A DNA stretch of 64,000 nt, from NCBI GenBank assembly GCA_037389465.1, contig JAZARR010000123.1, positions 2,488,501-2,552,500 on the forward strand, read 5' to 3'. Below are positions 26,601-39,129 of the stretch, piece by piece. The stretch's first letter is position 1. Every line of letters starts with the position of its first letter. Made by a program: the position numbers and the translations under genes. Source of the stretch: Baylisascaris procyonis (Eukaryota > Nematoda > Chromadorea > Rhabditida > Ascarididae). The notes under the pieces are model-generated. The model saw nothing but the letters and a program-made list of their open reading frames with translations, did not search any database and was not told the origin of the DNA.

Positions 26601-27166
26601 CATTGTAACAACTGTTACTAGACGTTGAACAATCGATGCAATCGAGTTGTTGTAGATGCTGAGCAGCTATGAATAACTTTTTAAATCACAACTTTCTGGA
26701 TTATTATCAATTGCACTAAAATGCTATGCCTTTATTCTTCAACCATCTAGGCCGTGGTTTGCCTACTTCCCCTTAACCGAAATTTACCCAAATTTTCTCC
26801 CGCATTGTTGATCGTGTTGGTTGTCCGAAGTAAATGTTTTCTCTTGATTTCCTCGTTTTTGTTTTTTTTTTTTATAATCACTGATTCGATTATTAGTGTT
26901 CATTTTTGCTGACTAAATAGATATTGCTCACTCGATCGTTTTGCCATTCATCTTTAGTGCCTTCCCGTTTCTTCATTGGTGAGCGCAGCTTTGCTCCTAG
27001 CAAAATAGCTCATATATCCCGTTATCTTATCATGTAAAGAATATTTATGCTATTCATTTTTCAATCAACATCTCACATTTCTTTGCCGATATATGCGTTT
27101 CTCACGAGAAAAAGCAGGAGCATTGACTATAGGCCGTGGTCTTCGCTAATGTTGACTAGTGTGTGA

Positions 27167-29292
27167 TCAGTGGATGCCCACAGTCGGCTGCCAACGAATC
27201 ATGTTCGGTCGCTTGTTACGGATCGAATTTCTGTTGTTAGTGAATCTGCAGAAGGCGTAGTCGTAACCGCCTATTTCCACAACATCACTTACCTTCGCAT
27301 TAAGTGCTCCACTTTTTCGTAGACCTCCCAATTCGTCCTATCTTTAACTCGAACTACTTGAGTGCTTGTGTTGTTCCCAACACTTCCCACGAATATTTTG
27401 CACTGCATCGATGCGGTTTTACACGCTGCCCAATTATAATCGAACTGAACGACCTCCTATAGTGAAGGAGGTGAGTATTCTAGTCACCTCCACTATCTCA
27501 TGAAAGGGTAAAAAAATGACTAAGTATTGAGAAATTTGATCGCAAGTGTGTCGCTGTTCAGTTAGGGCCGCAGTAAGGACTGTGAACGTAAATCGCAATT
27601 TTTTTCGAATTTCTGCAGCAATACTGTGTCATTTAACGTTTTAAAGGAAACGAAAATCTAGAGGATGCAAGATAAGGAGGGTGGAACGAAGGTAGGATGT
27701 GGGAGCTCTTGCGAGATGCCGCTGACAGTAGCACGAATAAATTTGAGGGGACCTGTGCGATTTGACCTCCAAAGGGGTCGGAGGGCGAGGTTTCAGAGTG
27801 CAGCACATATTGGTTGATTTAGCCCACTTGGATTTGGAGATCTGGACTCAGGCAGTTCAACCGTAAGATGGTGGTTACTACCACTAAGTTCATCACTGTT
27901 GATCTTGATCTCTGATATTAGTGCGACTTTATAGCACTCAATATATACTCAATAAACATTAAACATATGCTTCACTGCCTGAGGTTTTCAGCAAATACCC
28001 ATCATAAGATGACCTATCCATGATCATTCATTTTGGTCCATCATTTCGAAAACATTTATATACATTAGGCGGCAAACGAATTTGTGCGCATTTTGCGGTG
28101 AATCTAACGTTAATGTACATCCTCACGATCACAAAAAAACGAGTCTTCTGTCCATTATTAAACGCGAACGGCTGATATAGCTGGAAGATGAATGCTTTAT
28201 TCCATATATGCACTTTGTTGACAATTTGTGAAAGTGTTCGATCAGTTGAGTGAACTACAAAAGCACAAAATGCGCATCTCATCTGACGGAAGTGGTGACA
28301 TTTTTGGTTCTTACAGAACCATAAAAGATTCCACTAAATTTTGTAGGAAGGTAGCTGCCTACTTAACAAGAACAATTTACCAAATTGTTCCTCACCACTG
28401 ATGTCACCTAGACATAGAACATTCCTTACGGATACACATTCATATGAAACAATACCACAAAACATCTAATGTCGCATTGTTTATTACGGAAATATGGACA
28501 CATCACTGAACAACCGAATACTGTGGATTTTACAAAGAAAAAGTTGGAGGGTTTCCTCCATTATTTATTACGAAGCGATTTTTAATATTCCTTTGGAATG
28601 ACGTCACATTCTACTGCATCAGTTCCAATATTGAAGTTATTTCTTCATTTCTCGCTTGCATGCTTCTCTGCTCTTTAACTAAGATTTCCTGCTTCGTTTA
28701 ATTCACAGATGCATTTAAATACTACGACATCTGCTTTCTGTTTCTTACCCATTCTTCCATCAAATCTATCGAGTTTAGAAGGAACATACATATTACTCTC
28801 ATGATTACCCATGAATGACCGGTGTGCTCTAATGAGTGACAGAAGTCGAAATATGGGTGTGTCTAACGCTAACGTTTCTTTGCTTATAACTTTATTGTTT
28901 CTCTTTCAAGGTTTTCTTATCTGTGCCTAAGGTATCTTTACCATAATCGGTTACCCTCTGTAATTTCAGTTGAGTTTTTTGAGCAATTCTCATCACATTT
29001 TGTTCAATAAAAGCACTCTACATAAACTGTTAACGAGTTATTAAAAACGTAGTGCGGTGCACGTCTGGATATTCCAGCAGCTGATATGAATATCTCACAA
29101 ATATTGTTTTCCGCAATTCGGTCGTTACAGAACGCATTTCGAATTCTTGCAAAGTGCACGCAATGTTTTGCATATTTAAGTGGCTGTAGCTGCTCTCGAA
29201 TTTGATGGATTAGCCTAAAAATGGCTATTTGTGGCCGCTTCATCGAAGAACCGAAGCTAGTTTCCGATGATTTCCGGTTGCTAGGTAGTCGG
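27167..29292 (-). CDS. Candidate unidentified gene, last four exons (5' end not found)
   Basis: Proposed join on minus: 29292-29099, 28254-28133, 27456-27293, 27245-27167 (stop). All three junctions agree in phase. Acceptors are good (TTTGTGTTTCACAG; TGCTTTTGTAG; a pyrimidine tract ending CACTATAG; CTTCTGCAG). Donors are GTGAGA, GTGATC (weak; GTGCAT upstream is an in-phase alternative) and GTAAGT. The third exon is the most convincing, with CKIFVGSVGNNTSTQVVRVK and then DRTNWEVYEKVEHLMRR. The last intron is only 47 bases. The tail is basic (NSIRNKRPN, ending WQPTVGIH). The first listed exon needs a phase-2 predecessor that I did not find. I do not recognise the product; the V-x-V-x-D-x-T-x-W segment could belong to a ubiquitin-like or Ras-association-like fold, but that is speculation. 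Confidence 0.3.
27293..27456 (-). CDS. Candidate exon with 54 open codons, strong splice sites
   Basis: Phase 0 at the acceptor (CTCCTTCACTATAG) and phase 2 at the donor CGAAG/GTAAGT. It encodes EVVQFDYNWAACKTASMQ, then CKIFVGSVG and TNWEVYEKVEHLMRR. Balanced amino-acid use, both splice consensus sites and the in-frame continuation across a 47-base intron make this the best unexplained exon in the gene-poor half of the window. Confidence 0.45.
27660..27905. repeat. GC-richer island, repeat-like
   Basis: About 245 bases with more G and C than the flanks and no open frame of note on either strand. It lies inside an intron of the 27-29 kb candidate gene. Consistent with an old interspersed repeat; no termini seen. 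Confidence 0.3.
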
Positions 29293-29674
29293 CTGTGAAA
29301 CACAAAGTATAGCTTTGCAGTTTACAGCGCACACAGCTCGTTTTTTTTACTTCGAAGTGCTCATATATGGCGCATTTCTTTCTTGAAAAAATACCACTAT
29401 TGTGACACTGTGAGCGATAGCGAACAAAATTGGATCAATAATTCCGAAGAAGGAGCTTGGTCGGGGTAGAAGTGATTTTATGAGGCGCAGTAGCGTTCTG
29501 GATCAGATGTACCTTTGACGCTTTTGATGTTGACGAGTTAAGTCTGCTCAGCTTCATCGATGCTGGCAGAAATCCGCATTGAACAGTCTGAATCTACCTT
29601 ATAAATGCAGCATGAGCAGAATTTTGTGTGCTTCCGTAAATATTCCAAAAGCGGCTTGCAGCTGCGTTTTACTT

Positions 29675-29677
<3 letters not shown>

Positions 29678-29755
<78 letters not shown>
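29678..29755. repeat. (TA)n microsatellite
   Basis: About 39 uninterrupted TA units, the longest dinucleotide run in the window. Confidence 0.95.
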
Positions 29756-29757
<2 letters not shown>

Positions 29758-32700
29758 TGTATATGTACTCGTTTACATGCAGTTAAATACAGGTGTATAT
29801 AGACCTGTGCTTACCTGCCTCGTTGTTCGGTAATTTAGAATATAGCCTGTAAGCTTGAAAACAATGCAAGTTTATGTGTTCTGATCTATGCCATATTGCA
29901 TGTAGTTGCACTATCTCCCAGCAAAGAAAGATATATGTAAAGATACGATGAAATTTACAAGCACTTTACGGTTGTTATATTTTAACTTTGCATTTGTCCG
30001 GTAATATGTGAGAAATCGTCTTGTGTGCTATAAGACTCGGATCATTCAAAGCTTCGCGACATGAAGTCGCGAATTGTCATCTTTTCTTGTCAATTTATGA
30101 AGATAATCGATCAGGGAAGGTCAGTTCTTTTTGGAAGAAAAACAACTATAATTTTTTATGGTATCAGTCAGTCATGTCACCGTAAAACGACAAATAACAT
30201 ACTCATTGCAAGCCATCGATCCACTAAAAAGCAAGCATCCAAGCAAGAAAAATCTGAACTTTGTGGTGAATTATACGCGATTTTTAGAAAAAAAAATTTC
30301 CAAAAATATACTGAATGAATTTCCCTGATGGTGATTGCAAGTATCGATGAACTTCAAAAAAAAAGCACAAAGATTTCTGGAAGCGCTCTTTTGAATGCAC
30401 TTCTACAAACAAAGAGCTCATTTTGCTATTGCAAAGCTGCTTTAATGTCAGCTGCTCTGATTGCCTTGATTAATTACTGATAGTTTTGCCGTCAACTTGT
30501 TGGTAGCTGCTCTATTTCATTTTGATCTTCATAGGTTGTCTTCGTATATTGGCTAGTTTTCCAGGTAGTTATCCACTGAATTCCACTATTTTTATTCAGA
30601 TATTTCATATTTTCAAGGAATTGTTTTTGATATTTAGCGAAAATAGTAGTTATTCTCGTAATCCACTTCCAATCACGCTTATCAATTCAAATGTGTCTGT
30701 TTAATATCTTAAAATCGCTGCAGTGATAACGTTAACAGTAAAAGTAGTTGCTGCGCTAGTGATCTTACTGCTATTATTCCTACCATCGCTACTGTTACTG
30801 CTATTCCTCTGTTGGTCGTAAGTGAGAGGCAGTACCTACCGTTTTCTTTCGAAATCATCAAAGGTTTTTTTTTTGCATATTTTCTATGAAAAACACTTTG
30901 ATCGTCTGTGAATAGTATATTCAAGCGAACGCACTTGTTGCAGCAATGTGGCAGCCGTTAACACCGATGAAAAAAGTGAAATGAAAATAATGTATAAGTT
31001 AGGAGGTCGGGCTAAGTCTGACTTGAAATTTAGTGCATTGAGAACGACAATTATCGCAAATGCTGGAAATAATGTGGACAAAAGTTAGTGAATTGCTAAA
31101 CGTAGAGTCGGATCTTTCCATTTATATAGAATGTGAAAAATAGGTTATATATTATGTAATCGCTGTAACTTATTTACTTCCAAGTTCAATTAAGCTCTTC
31201 AATGTATATTTAAAATTTTAGAAATTTCAATCACAAGATGAAGTAAATACTTTTTTCGTGAGACCGTATAGAAAAATCATAGAAACCATAGAAAACTTTT
31301 AGTTCTTTTTTTTTCATGAGAAATTCGGTCGTATTTGTTGAGGTATGGGGAAAAACGAATTGCATTGAATCGTAACCGTGAAGATCAATGAGCCCTCTAA
31401 ACGATTAGAAAAAAAAAACCTCAAATAAATATATTGTCGAGCACGTTGATATTGATGAGTGTATTACGTGAAAGCAATTAATCGTTGCTTTTTGAAAGAG
31501 AATGAAAAACGGCTATCTACATAAGCAATGAAAAAAAGAATTCACCGAATCGATTCGATGTGGAAAAACCTCACCGCAATTGTGAATACGTTACCATGGA
31601 ACGGAGCCCAATTGTCCACTTCATGAGGAAAGGCACCACATTTTTTTTCACTTCCTCGGAAAGATATAAGCATTAAAATAAAGAAGTATTGGAAATATTA
31701 TGAAACGATTATTTCGTATAGAAAAAGGTTGAGTTAGAAATTGAAATAATGCTGACATTATGGAGATTGACCAAAGGAATTGAAAATTATTCCTGCTGCT
31801 AGCTATGAGCGTTTTCATGCGGTGCTAAGTGGAGTTCGCCTTCAGATTCAAAGAGAGCTTGCTATGCATGCGTTATTCTCAGCAATGAAAATATCAGCAC
31901 GTTTTTTTTTTTCAACATGATTGCTTTCATGATTGCTGTTGTTAGTTCGAACAATTTTTTTTGTGTGTTGAAATGCAATTAGACAAATGAAATCAAGAAA
32001 TATTCGCCGCTTACCGAAAAAAGTGACACTAATCGGTGTAAGTGCTCAGGGTCGCTCTTTCGTTTCAAAGATAGAAACTATGAAATCAAAGAAGCTGAGT
32101 AGAAATTAGACACCAACCTCCTATGAGCGTTTTATGTTGATTTCTTCAAGAATTTCTTTCTACTCTATAGCTTGTGGATTCCAATTCGAATTTTATAGTT
32201 GCGATTTGAACAAATGTATGCTTAAAAATAATATGCAAGTGGTAGCTGCTACTAATGATAAATTATTTTGCACTTTTTTGTTGTTTGTCTATATCTCTTT
32301 GCCATTATTTGAATATTAAATTAGCGTTCTTACGACATAGTCACTAACTTCATTCCCATATTGGCTGAATTTGCATTGAACGTCGACTAAGCAAACACAT
32401 TTCCGCCGCCCTTCATTGAATGTAACATTCTTGTCGATAATTTCATGCACCCAACCACATAACGTTTAAGAAACTCTCTTTGAACATTGAGTTTAACCCT
32501 TTGTTGGCTTGGATCATTTGGTAATTCTTTGCATTTAGCTTATGCGTGTTGGCATCACGAAGTGTTTTATAAAAAAAACCGGAAACGAAAATCTCCAATG
32601 ATTTGCTAGCCTATTTAATCCCGTTTGACTTAAGCGCAACATGCTTTAAGATGGCGAAACATAGGCGTTCAGCACCTCATTCACTTCAAACTCTATGCCA

Positions 32701-35700
32701 CAATTGTGTCGAAGATGTAAAAAGTTAGGCTGCTCCAAATTTTGAGTGCAGCCGTAGGAACTCCGAGAAGATCCTAATTTTCGAAGATCATCGGCGTTCA
32801 GAGCTCTTAGCCTCTTAGCCACTTAATTATATCGGTAATATTTGCATATTACTATTTGCATACTCATATTATACTGATTCATTTACATAAGGATAGTAAG
32901 TTCTACATCAGCCGAAATCGCCAGTATTATTTGTAATCGAAAATGAAAAAAACTTTCAAAGCTACTAATCATAAACATTTTCTATACTTACGAATTACTT
33001 TTGTATATTTTGTTGGCCATGTTAGTTGGATGCATAACCGTTCATATGCCGCTAAAAGAAACCGGTTATCATTTTTCATGTGAATATAGCCGCAAAAACT
33101 TCATATCAAAATTCTTCCTCGTATGTGTTTTTAATAAATGGAGATCATGTTAGAAATGCATCAAAATGTTCATTCAAAGCGTACAACATGTTTCACATTA
33201 TCTTTATTATTTTGCTGATTTGCAATGAAATGATATGAATCTTCATCTATTCATCTCTTCTTTATTTCCATTCAAAATCTGTCCATATCTCAGTGTCATA
33301 CGTTTGCTATTTTCTATCATGAAACAGCACTCTGACGATTAAAGGGCAATTGCATAGAAAATGCACTAGAATTTACGCATTGAAGGAGGCAATAAGTTGT
33401 GCGCAATTCATGCAGTATTCGAAATTTTTCTCTTATTTTTGAACGGTTGATTGACGTATCCACATGAATTATAAAAATGCTTTTCTTTCTTTCGACACTC
33501 AAATTGATTTCGTTGTACGTAATTTTGAATTGTGATTGATGGCTTGTTGCTTACGACGATACACCACATCTCGATAAGCGCCTATCGTGATATTTTCTCA
33601 TAGAGTGCGCAATGAATATTGCACCACTACTCGGATATTTCAACGATCTCTCAGTACCATTGGTGAACACAACATTTTCGCTTGGAAGTTTTATATCATA
33701 GTGAAAGCGTTTTTGCATCGTCCAAAGATCACTGCGTTAAAATAGCAGCAAACAATTTTCATATTCTTTTCTGCAGTTTTTCTTTCATATGTGTCTTTTC
33801 CACCTCCTTCCCGAACGAATATACAAAGGCGGATGCGGTGATTCACGCCAAACTATCAGAGCTCTATATAGATAGGGTGCGTGGAGAGAGGAAAGAGGAA
33901 TAGGAATGAGGAAGGAGGCGGTAGGAAGGAATATCTCACGATCTACGATTTATTCTTTGCTCTCCTTAACTGATCAAGTCGTAGCAGAAAAACGCATGAG
34001 TGAACGAAGTGAGCGATAATTTAGTCAACTTTGGTTGAAGAGTCTAACTGCTTTGTGTTGTTGCATAGCTTTCTGATTGTATGTTAAAAGCAGTTTATGT
34101 CAGCAGCTTGGCTGCATTGGTCGTAATTATATATTCTAGGTTATTGACTTGTAAAGTATATGCTTGAAGTATGCTGGAAATATTTTTTACTGATTTCGTC
34201 GCTATAATCAATTTTGAAAACCACCATAAAGTTATTTGTTTATTGACTGCGAGATCTTCGATGTAGCTTTGCTAAAGAAGAAATCGAAAACGCCGTTGAG
34301 CCGTTAGATCTACTGTAAAAAGTTCACTTAAAGCGCAATAAATTTCGAAGTGTCTTTAAGTATTCATCTTATTATGTTTGCATCTAAACAAATGCAAAAG
34401 TTTTCTGCAGTTTAGTGTTCCTATCATAGTGGTGATAATTTATGGCCTCCACTAAAGTGATATGAACACATTGGTGAATTGTTTCAATTTTAAAACGTTA
34501 TAACGAAAAAACATTTAGGTTATTTCGAAAGCGCATTGATCCCTTATTAACAACTTCCTTTACTGCTCTATTTTAGACCATTGTTAATCTTATGCTGTTT
34601 GGAACTTTGTACACGTACCTCTTTAATCAAGTGGTAACTAATTCTAGTAAAAGTTAACTAGCATGATCCATTAGCATCATTAAGTGTTGAAGGAAGGATA
34701 GATTGTGAGCGATCAATGTGGTGGCTTATCGATGAATTTCTGCAGTGCTGCATTGTGCTAACGAAAGAAAGATGCTACTATATATCCGGCGGATAGGTGT
34801 ATCATCGTACTGAGCGTTACGCTGCACACCTTTCAACGATCTCACTCGATCAATTTGCTTCTTTTGCCTCACTATTGGCGAATCGCTAACTAATTGCTAA
34901 TATCCATTGATTAATTACTTCGTTGCTCGTCGCGCTTCTTAATTAAACGCTCTATCGCTTATCTCACATTTAATTGCATAAACAAAAAAGGTGTTATCGT
35001 TCGATTATTGTCTCAAAAAAAAGGTTTACGCATTTTTTCATATTCGCCAAATAAACATATTTATTTGCTAATTAAGAAACTTGTCTGCTAAAGAAGATTA
35101 GCAATATATGACATTGCCATTTGCTGAGAAATTTTGTTCGATGGATTTTTGATATCATCTGATATACGCACGCATTTTCCTATCACAAAATGCTTATATT
35201 CTTGATTACGTGGTAGCGGTAAGCCGTCTGGCAAATATTTTCGCCGGCGCTTCTGATCCACTCATATAATCGCTTCATTTGGAATTCTCGACAAACAAGC
35301 ATCACCAATCGCTTAAATGCAGACGGATTGTTCAATATCCCGACCCAGTTAAGGTATATGATATCGACCGATGAGAGTTATCGTCATTAGCAAGTGCTTT
35401 AGCTTCGTCTAAATATGTTTAATATTGAAGTGAGAAGGAACACTCGGCAATTCCAATTTGAAATATACTATAAACGGTCCCTATAGAGTTCTAGTCGAAG
35501 CTCACGCAATATCATTTGAAAATTCTGCATTTGAATGTCTTACATTCCTCATTGCTCTTCGTTCTACATGCCGATAAGTGGTTTGTCAAGAAATTTGCTG
35601 CCCATACCGTAACATGTTCACTTTTTCACAGCTATTATCCTCTTTTTTTGCAGTTTTAATGATAATCTTGCAATCTCACAGGATTCGTTGCACTTTTATT

Positions 35701-37867
35701 TGCCTTGCTATAGCGATCTTATCTGCCCATTCTCTATCTTAGAGAGTGTATAAGGGCAGGAAGTGACTGCGGCGATTCGAATCCTTAAAATCTTTTAAAT
35801 TTTCGATATGAACAAAATGAACTCCTGCTCAATTAGAATGGAACTTTCGCAATTCATAAAAGAGAAATTTTCAAAAATTCTAGAGAATTTTTATTAATTG
35901 AAAATGATTTTTTAAAATTTTTCTGAATGGTGTCCCTCCTTGTTAAACTTTTTGCAGCGATTCACCAAAAAATCATTTTAAGGCTTTTGAAAGTGTAATT
36001 ACGAAATAAAGAAAGTCTTGCTAATTAGCGTTGTACATTCGAACAGAAAGCGGCTATTATGCACATCGCTGGCAGCCACAAAGTCTCAACGATTTCAGCC
36101 GTTACTGCGAAAATTGTTGTCGCATGCGAGATTCTTTTATTTCTACAAACCTTATCAACGAGATTCTCGTTCTCCTCCGACAAATAACTATCATATTTCG
36201 AAGATTTGTTCATCGGCGACCATAGTTTGGGCACATGGAACCAACATATTTCACCAGTGAGGCTCATCTCTTGGTTAAATAAATATGCGATGTTGCGCTG
36301 TTTTTGCTCCGAAGTCCAATATGATAGCGTCGATATGTGACTAGCTTTCTATCTATTCCGTTCTGCTGTTCCTGAATAAGTGGACGTTTTCAAGTTGCGA
36401 GCTTTGGTCAGTCAAAATATACGTTTGCGATATCAAAGCTATGCGTGTGGTGCTTATTCATCCATGCGGATCCGGATTACTTTCGGATGCATGCGTATCG
36501 AGAACTATTTTCTATGGTTCAATTTATCTCAGCACTTGAAGCTGAGGGAACATGCTTACCCGATCGAATAAATTTAAATAGTACCGCGTTTTCACTTCAT
36601 AATGCCATCTGTTAAATTCCTTATTGAAGGTTGAAGGAAAAGATATTATACACTACAAGCTTTAATTCCTGTAGTTCGCATAAGAAACTTCTAGAGGATG
36701 TTTTCATTGTGACTTTCATGACGATGGCACATAAAGCAACAGAAACTGTCAATGAGAGATTTGGAACTGTTTGTCGAATCTTTCCTCGTGGTAAATGAAA
36801 TCATTGAAGAATCTTTCCCCCTTTCTATCTCCCCTCCCCACCTCGTTTTCTACGTTCTAGCCTCCACCACTCCTCCCAGTGTTATCCACGTTGCACCAAA
36901 TGAATCGATGAAACTACATTCGATATCGGTCAAACTTGTATCCGCCAAATCGTTCTGAAATAGCTATACCGTTGCAGAAATGTTTTACGAAAAGGCGCAG
37001 CCATTACTGCTATTTTATTGAGCGCTTTCGGCAACTTTTTTGCAAAAAGTTTCATATGTACTTCAGTCACTTATATCTCTACTGAATTCTATCCGTATAT
37101 TCCTTTTATACGCAAAAGAGAAGAAAACATCTAATACTCTCAAGGGCACATGTTAGGCTTGCGACGAATAACTATCCAACATCAACGTTCTCCATGGGAA
37201 GATGCAAACAAGGATTTGAGCAATTGAAGATGGTGAAGGGAATAGGGGTACGGTGGCGGATGGGGTTGGGTGGAGGTGATGGCGGAAGAGAAATAAAAGT
37301 GTAACGTTTTTTGACATATGTCACAATTAAGTTTTTAAATTATGCCTTAGAAGAATTTTTTCGCCGCAAATGTGATAGTTAATATTCATTCACATATCCC
37401 TACTAATGGGCTATAAGGTGGGCATGACGAATGGCGAAAGGATTGACCGGATTAAGGAACTACAAAAACCGCCTTCTGCACCTTTTCTTTTCCTATACGA
37501 TTTCATAACTTTTCAAATACATTTCTAACGTCATATGTTATATGCAGCTAATTCAGTCTGGCTCAAACTCAGATGATAACCATTGTTTCATAATGAAATG
37601 ATAATCAAACAATAGTTGCAGGATTTGTTGTAGTCTTTTTTTTTCTCTGAATGAATAGGTGAAACACAAGGCTATCAATTAGCTGGGATAAAGTTGAGAA
37701 ATTATGTCATCTAAAATGCACAAAACTTCATTCTTTGATGATTTATTATTTCTTTATTTATTGTTTAGTTTGTTTCTTTTGTTTAGTTCTTTGTTCTTTA
37801 GTTTTTTATTATTGGCGAGAAAAAACTTCATTGTTTAATCATTTATATAACAGTTCTTAATAAAAAC

Positions 37868-37869
<2 letters not shown>

Positions 37870-37928
<59 letters not shown>
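37870..37928. repeat. (TA)n microsatellite
   Basis: About 29 uninterrupted AT/TA units. Confidence 0.95.
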
Positions 37929-37931
<3 letters not shown>

Positions 37932-38394
37932 TTCTTCCAAATATATCAGATATTATGTAGATTTGCTCATGCTTCTTTATGATGTAATCTTATTCACTGT
38001 ACGAAATTCCAAGCAGTAATTCAGTGAGTACGCCAATGCATTAACGTCTGTTAGCAATAGCTGTCAAGTTCAATTTGTTGAGGGCATAACGTCCGCAAGA
38101 TCAATCGTAATCACATTTGTGGACTTAGCTGTCGCCCACTTGTTCCTACGACTTTTTAATCTAAATTGTTGGAACACTTTCGACTAAGTGTGATAAAAAT
38201 ATTCACTCAATCTTATTCAGTTTATGCATTTTTATTCATTCGCTCGAAATTTTCTGCATAACGCGCGTGATGATGAGTCTACATAAAAACGCTGATAACT
38301 GCGTAGCTGATAGACTCAACTAGCCGAAAGAAAACCAATAGCAACTAATCTTCTTTTCTTAATACATACCACGGATTTATCCGTTAAACGCGAG

Positions 38395-39129
38395 ATGAGT
38401 TCTACTGGTCGCCTGCAATCTAAGTCAACTTTTCTTGAGCAACCGAAAAATTTCCATATGCTTGCTGGTTTCTTTCAAGCGTGTAGACAGTTGTGCACTT
38501 CTACGACTTTTGACAGGCGGGTTTGGACGCTTACACGTACCCATTTTAATTTATTGCTCAGTCAGTTGGAAAGTAAGTGAACGATGAATTTTTATTTGAG
38601 GATTGAACACGCATATGACAACAGATTGGACGCAAGTTGGACGAAATATTCTCCGAATGTTTATGCGGCCGTAAATCCATTTTAGAGAATTGCAGTAGAT
38701 AGGAGGTGTATGAAGGAAATATTTCAATGGTGTTTCAATGTGCAAAGCGTATTGTGTTAACATCATGCCAGCGTCTATCTTCGTCGGCCATATATCCATC
38801 GCTGATCAGTAACGATGAGCGATCAACATCACTCGATTGCGCCTCATTTATTCTTTAATAGCGATCATATAAGTACTGAAAGAAACAGTTTGTTGGACAG
38901 GCCATTCAATTCCGTACCGTCTAGTAAATTTTGTTCAGCATGTGTCAGATTTTTGATCTTACTGCTCCAATATTTCTCTGCAGCACTTGACATTTTATTT
39001 ATGATGAATGCGCTGACACGGAGTGGTTTTGTGCGGTGTTGCGCTCATTTTTTTCTTTGTTCTAAAAGCGGTCCGGTCGAACGGTGTATGAGCGAAAGTA
39101 GTCGGAAGGTGTCTAATATGCGTTGCTAA
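38395..39129 (+). CDS. Weak two-exon gene candidate, unknown product
   Basis: Exon 38395-38572 starts with ATG (MSSTGRLQSKSTFLEQPK) and ends at a perfect GTAAGT donor in phase 1. An acceptor CTGATCAG at 38802-38809 opens a 320-base frame in the matching phase that runs to a stop at 39127-39129, giving 165 residues. The second exon has one hydrophobic stretch (CVRFLILLLQYFSAALDILF). No homology was recognised, there is no clear signal peptide, and frames of this size are expected by chance, so this is only a candidate. Confidence 0.2.

Larger units (their letters stand above)
29293..38394. other. Gene-poor region, 29.3-38.4 kb
   Basis: No identifiable gene. It contains TA microsatellites, A/T homopolymer runs and scattered 60-80 codon frames on both strands. 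A Ser/Asn-rich frame on minus near 30740-30810 (RNSSNSSDGRNNSSK, then a GTAAGA donor) could be an exon of the 27-29 kb candidate gene, but its phase does not join the first exon found there. Confidence 0.45.

Noticed and set aside
29579..29833. Tyr-Ile repeat frames on plus
   Set aside because: Translation of the TA microsatellite.
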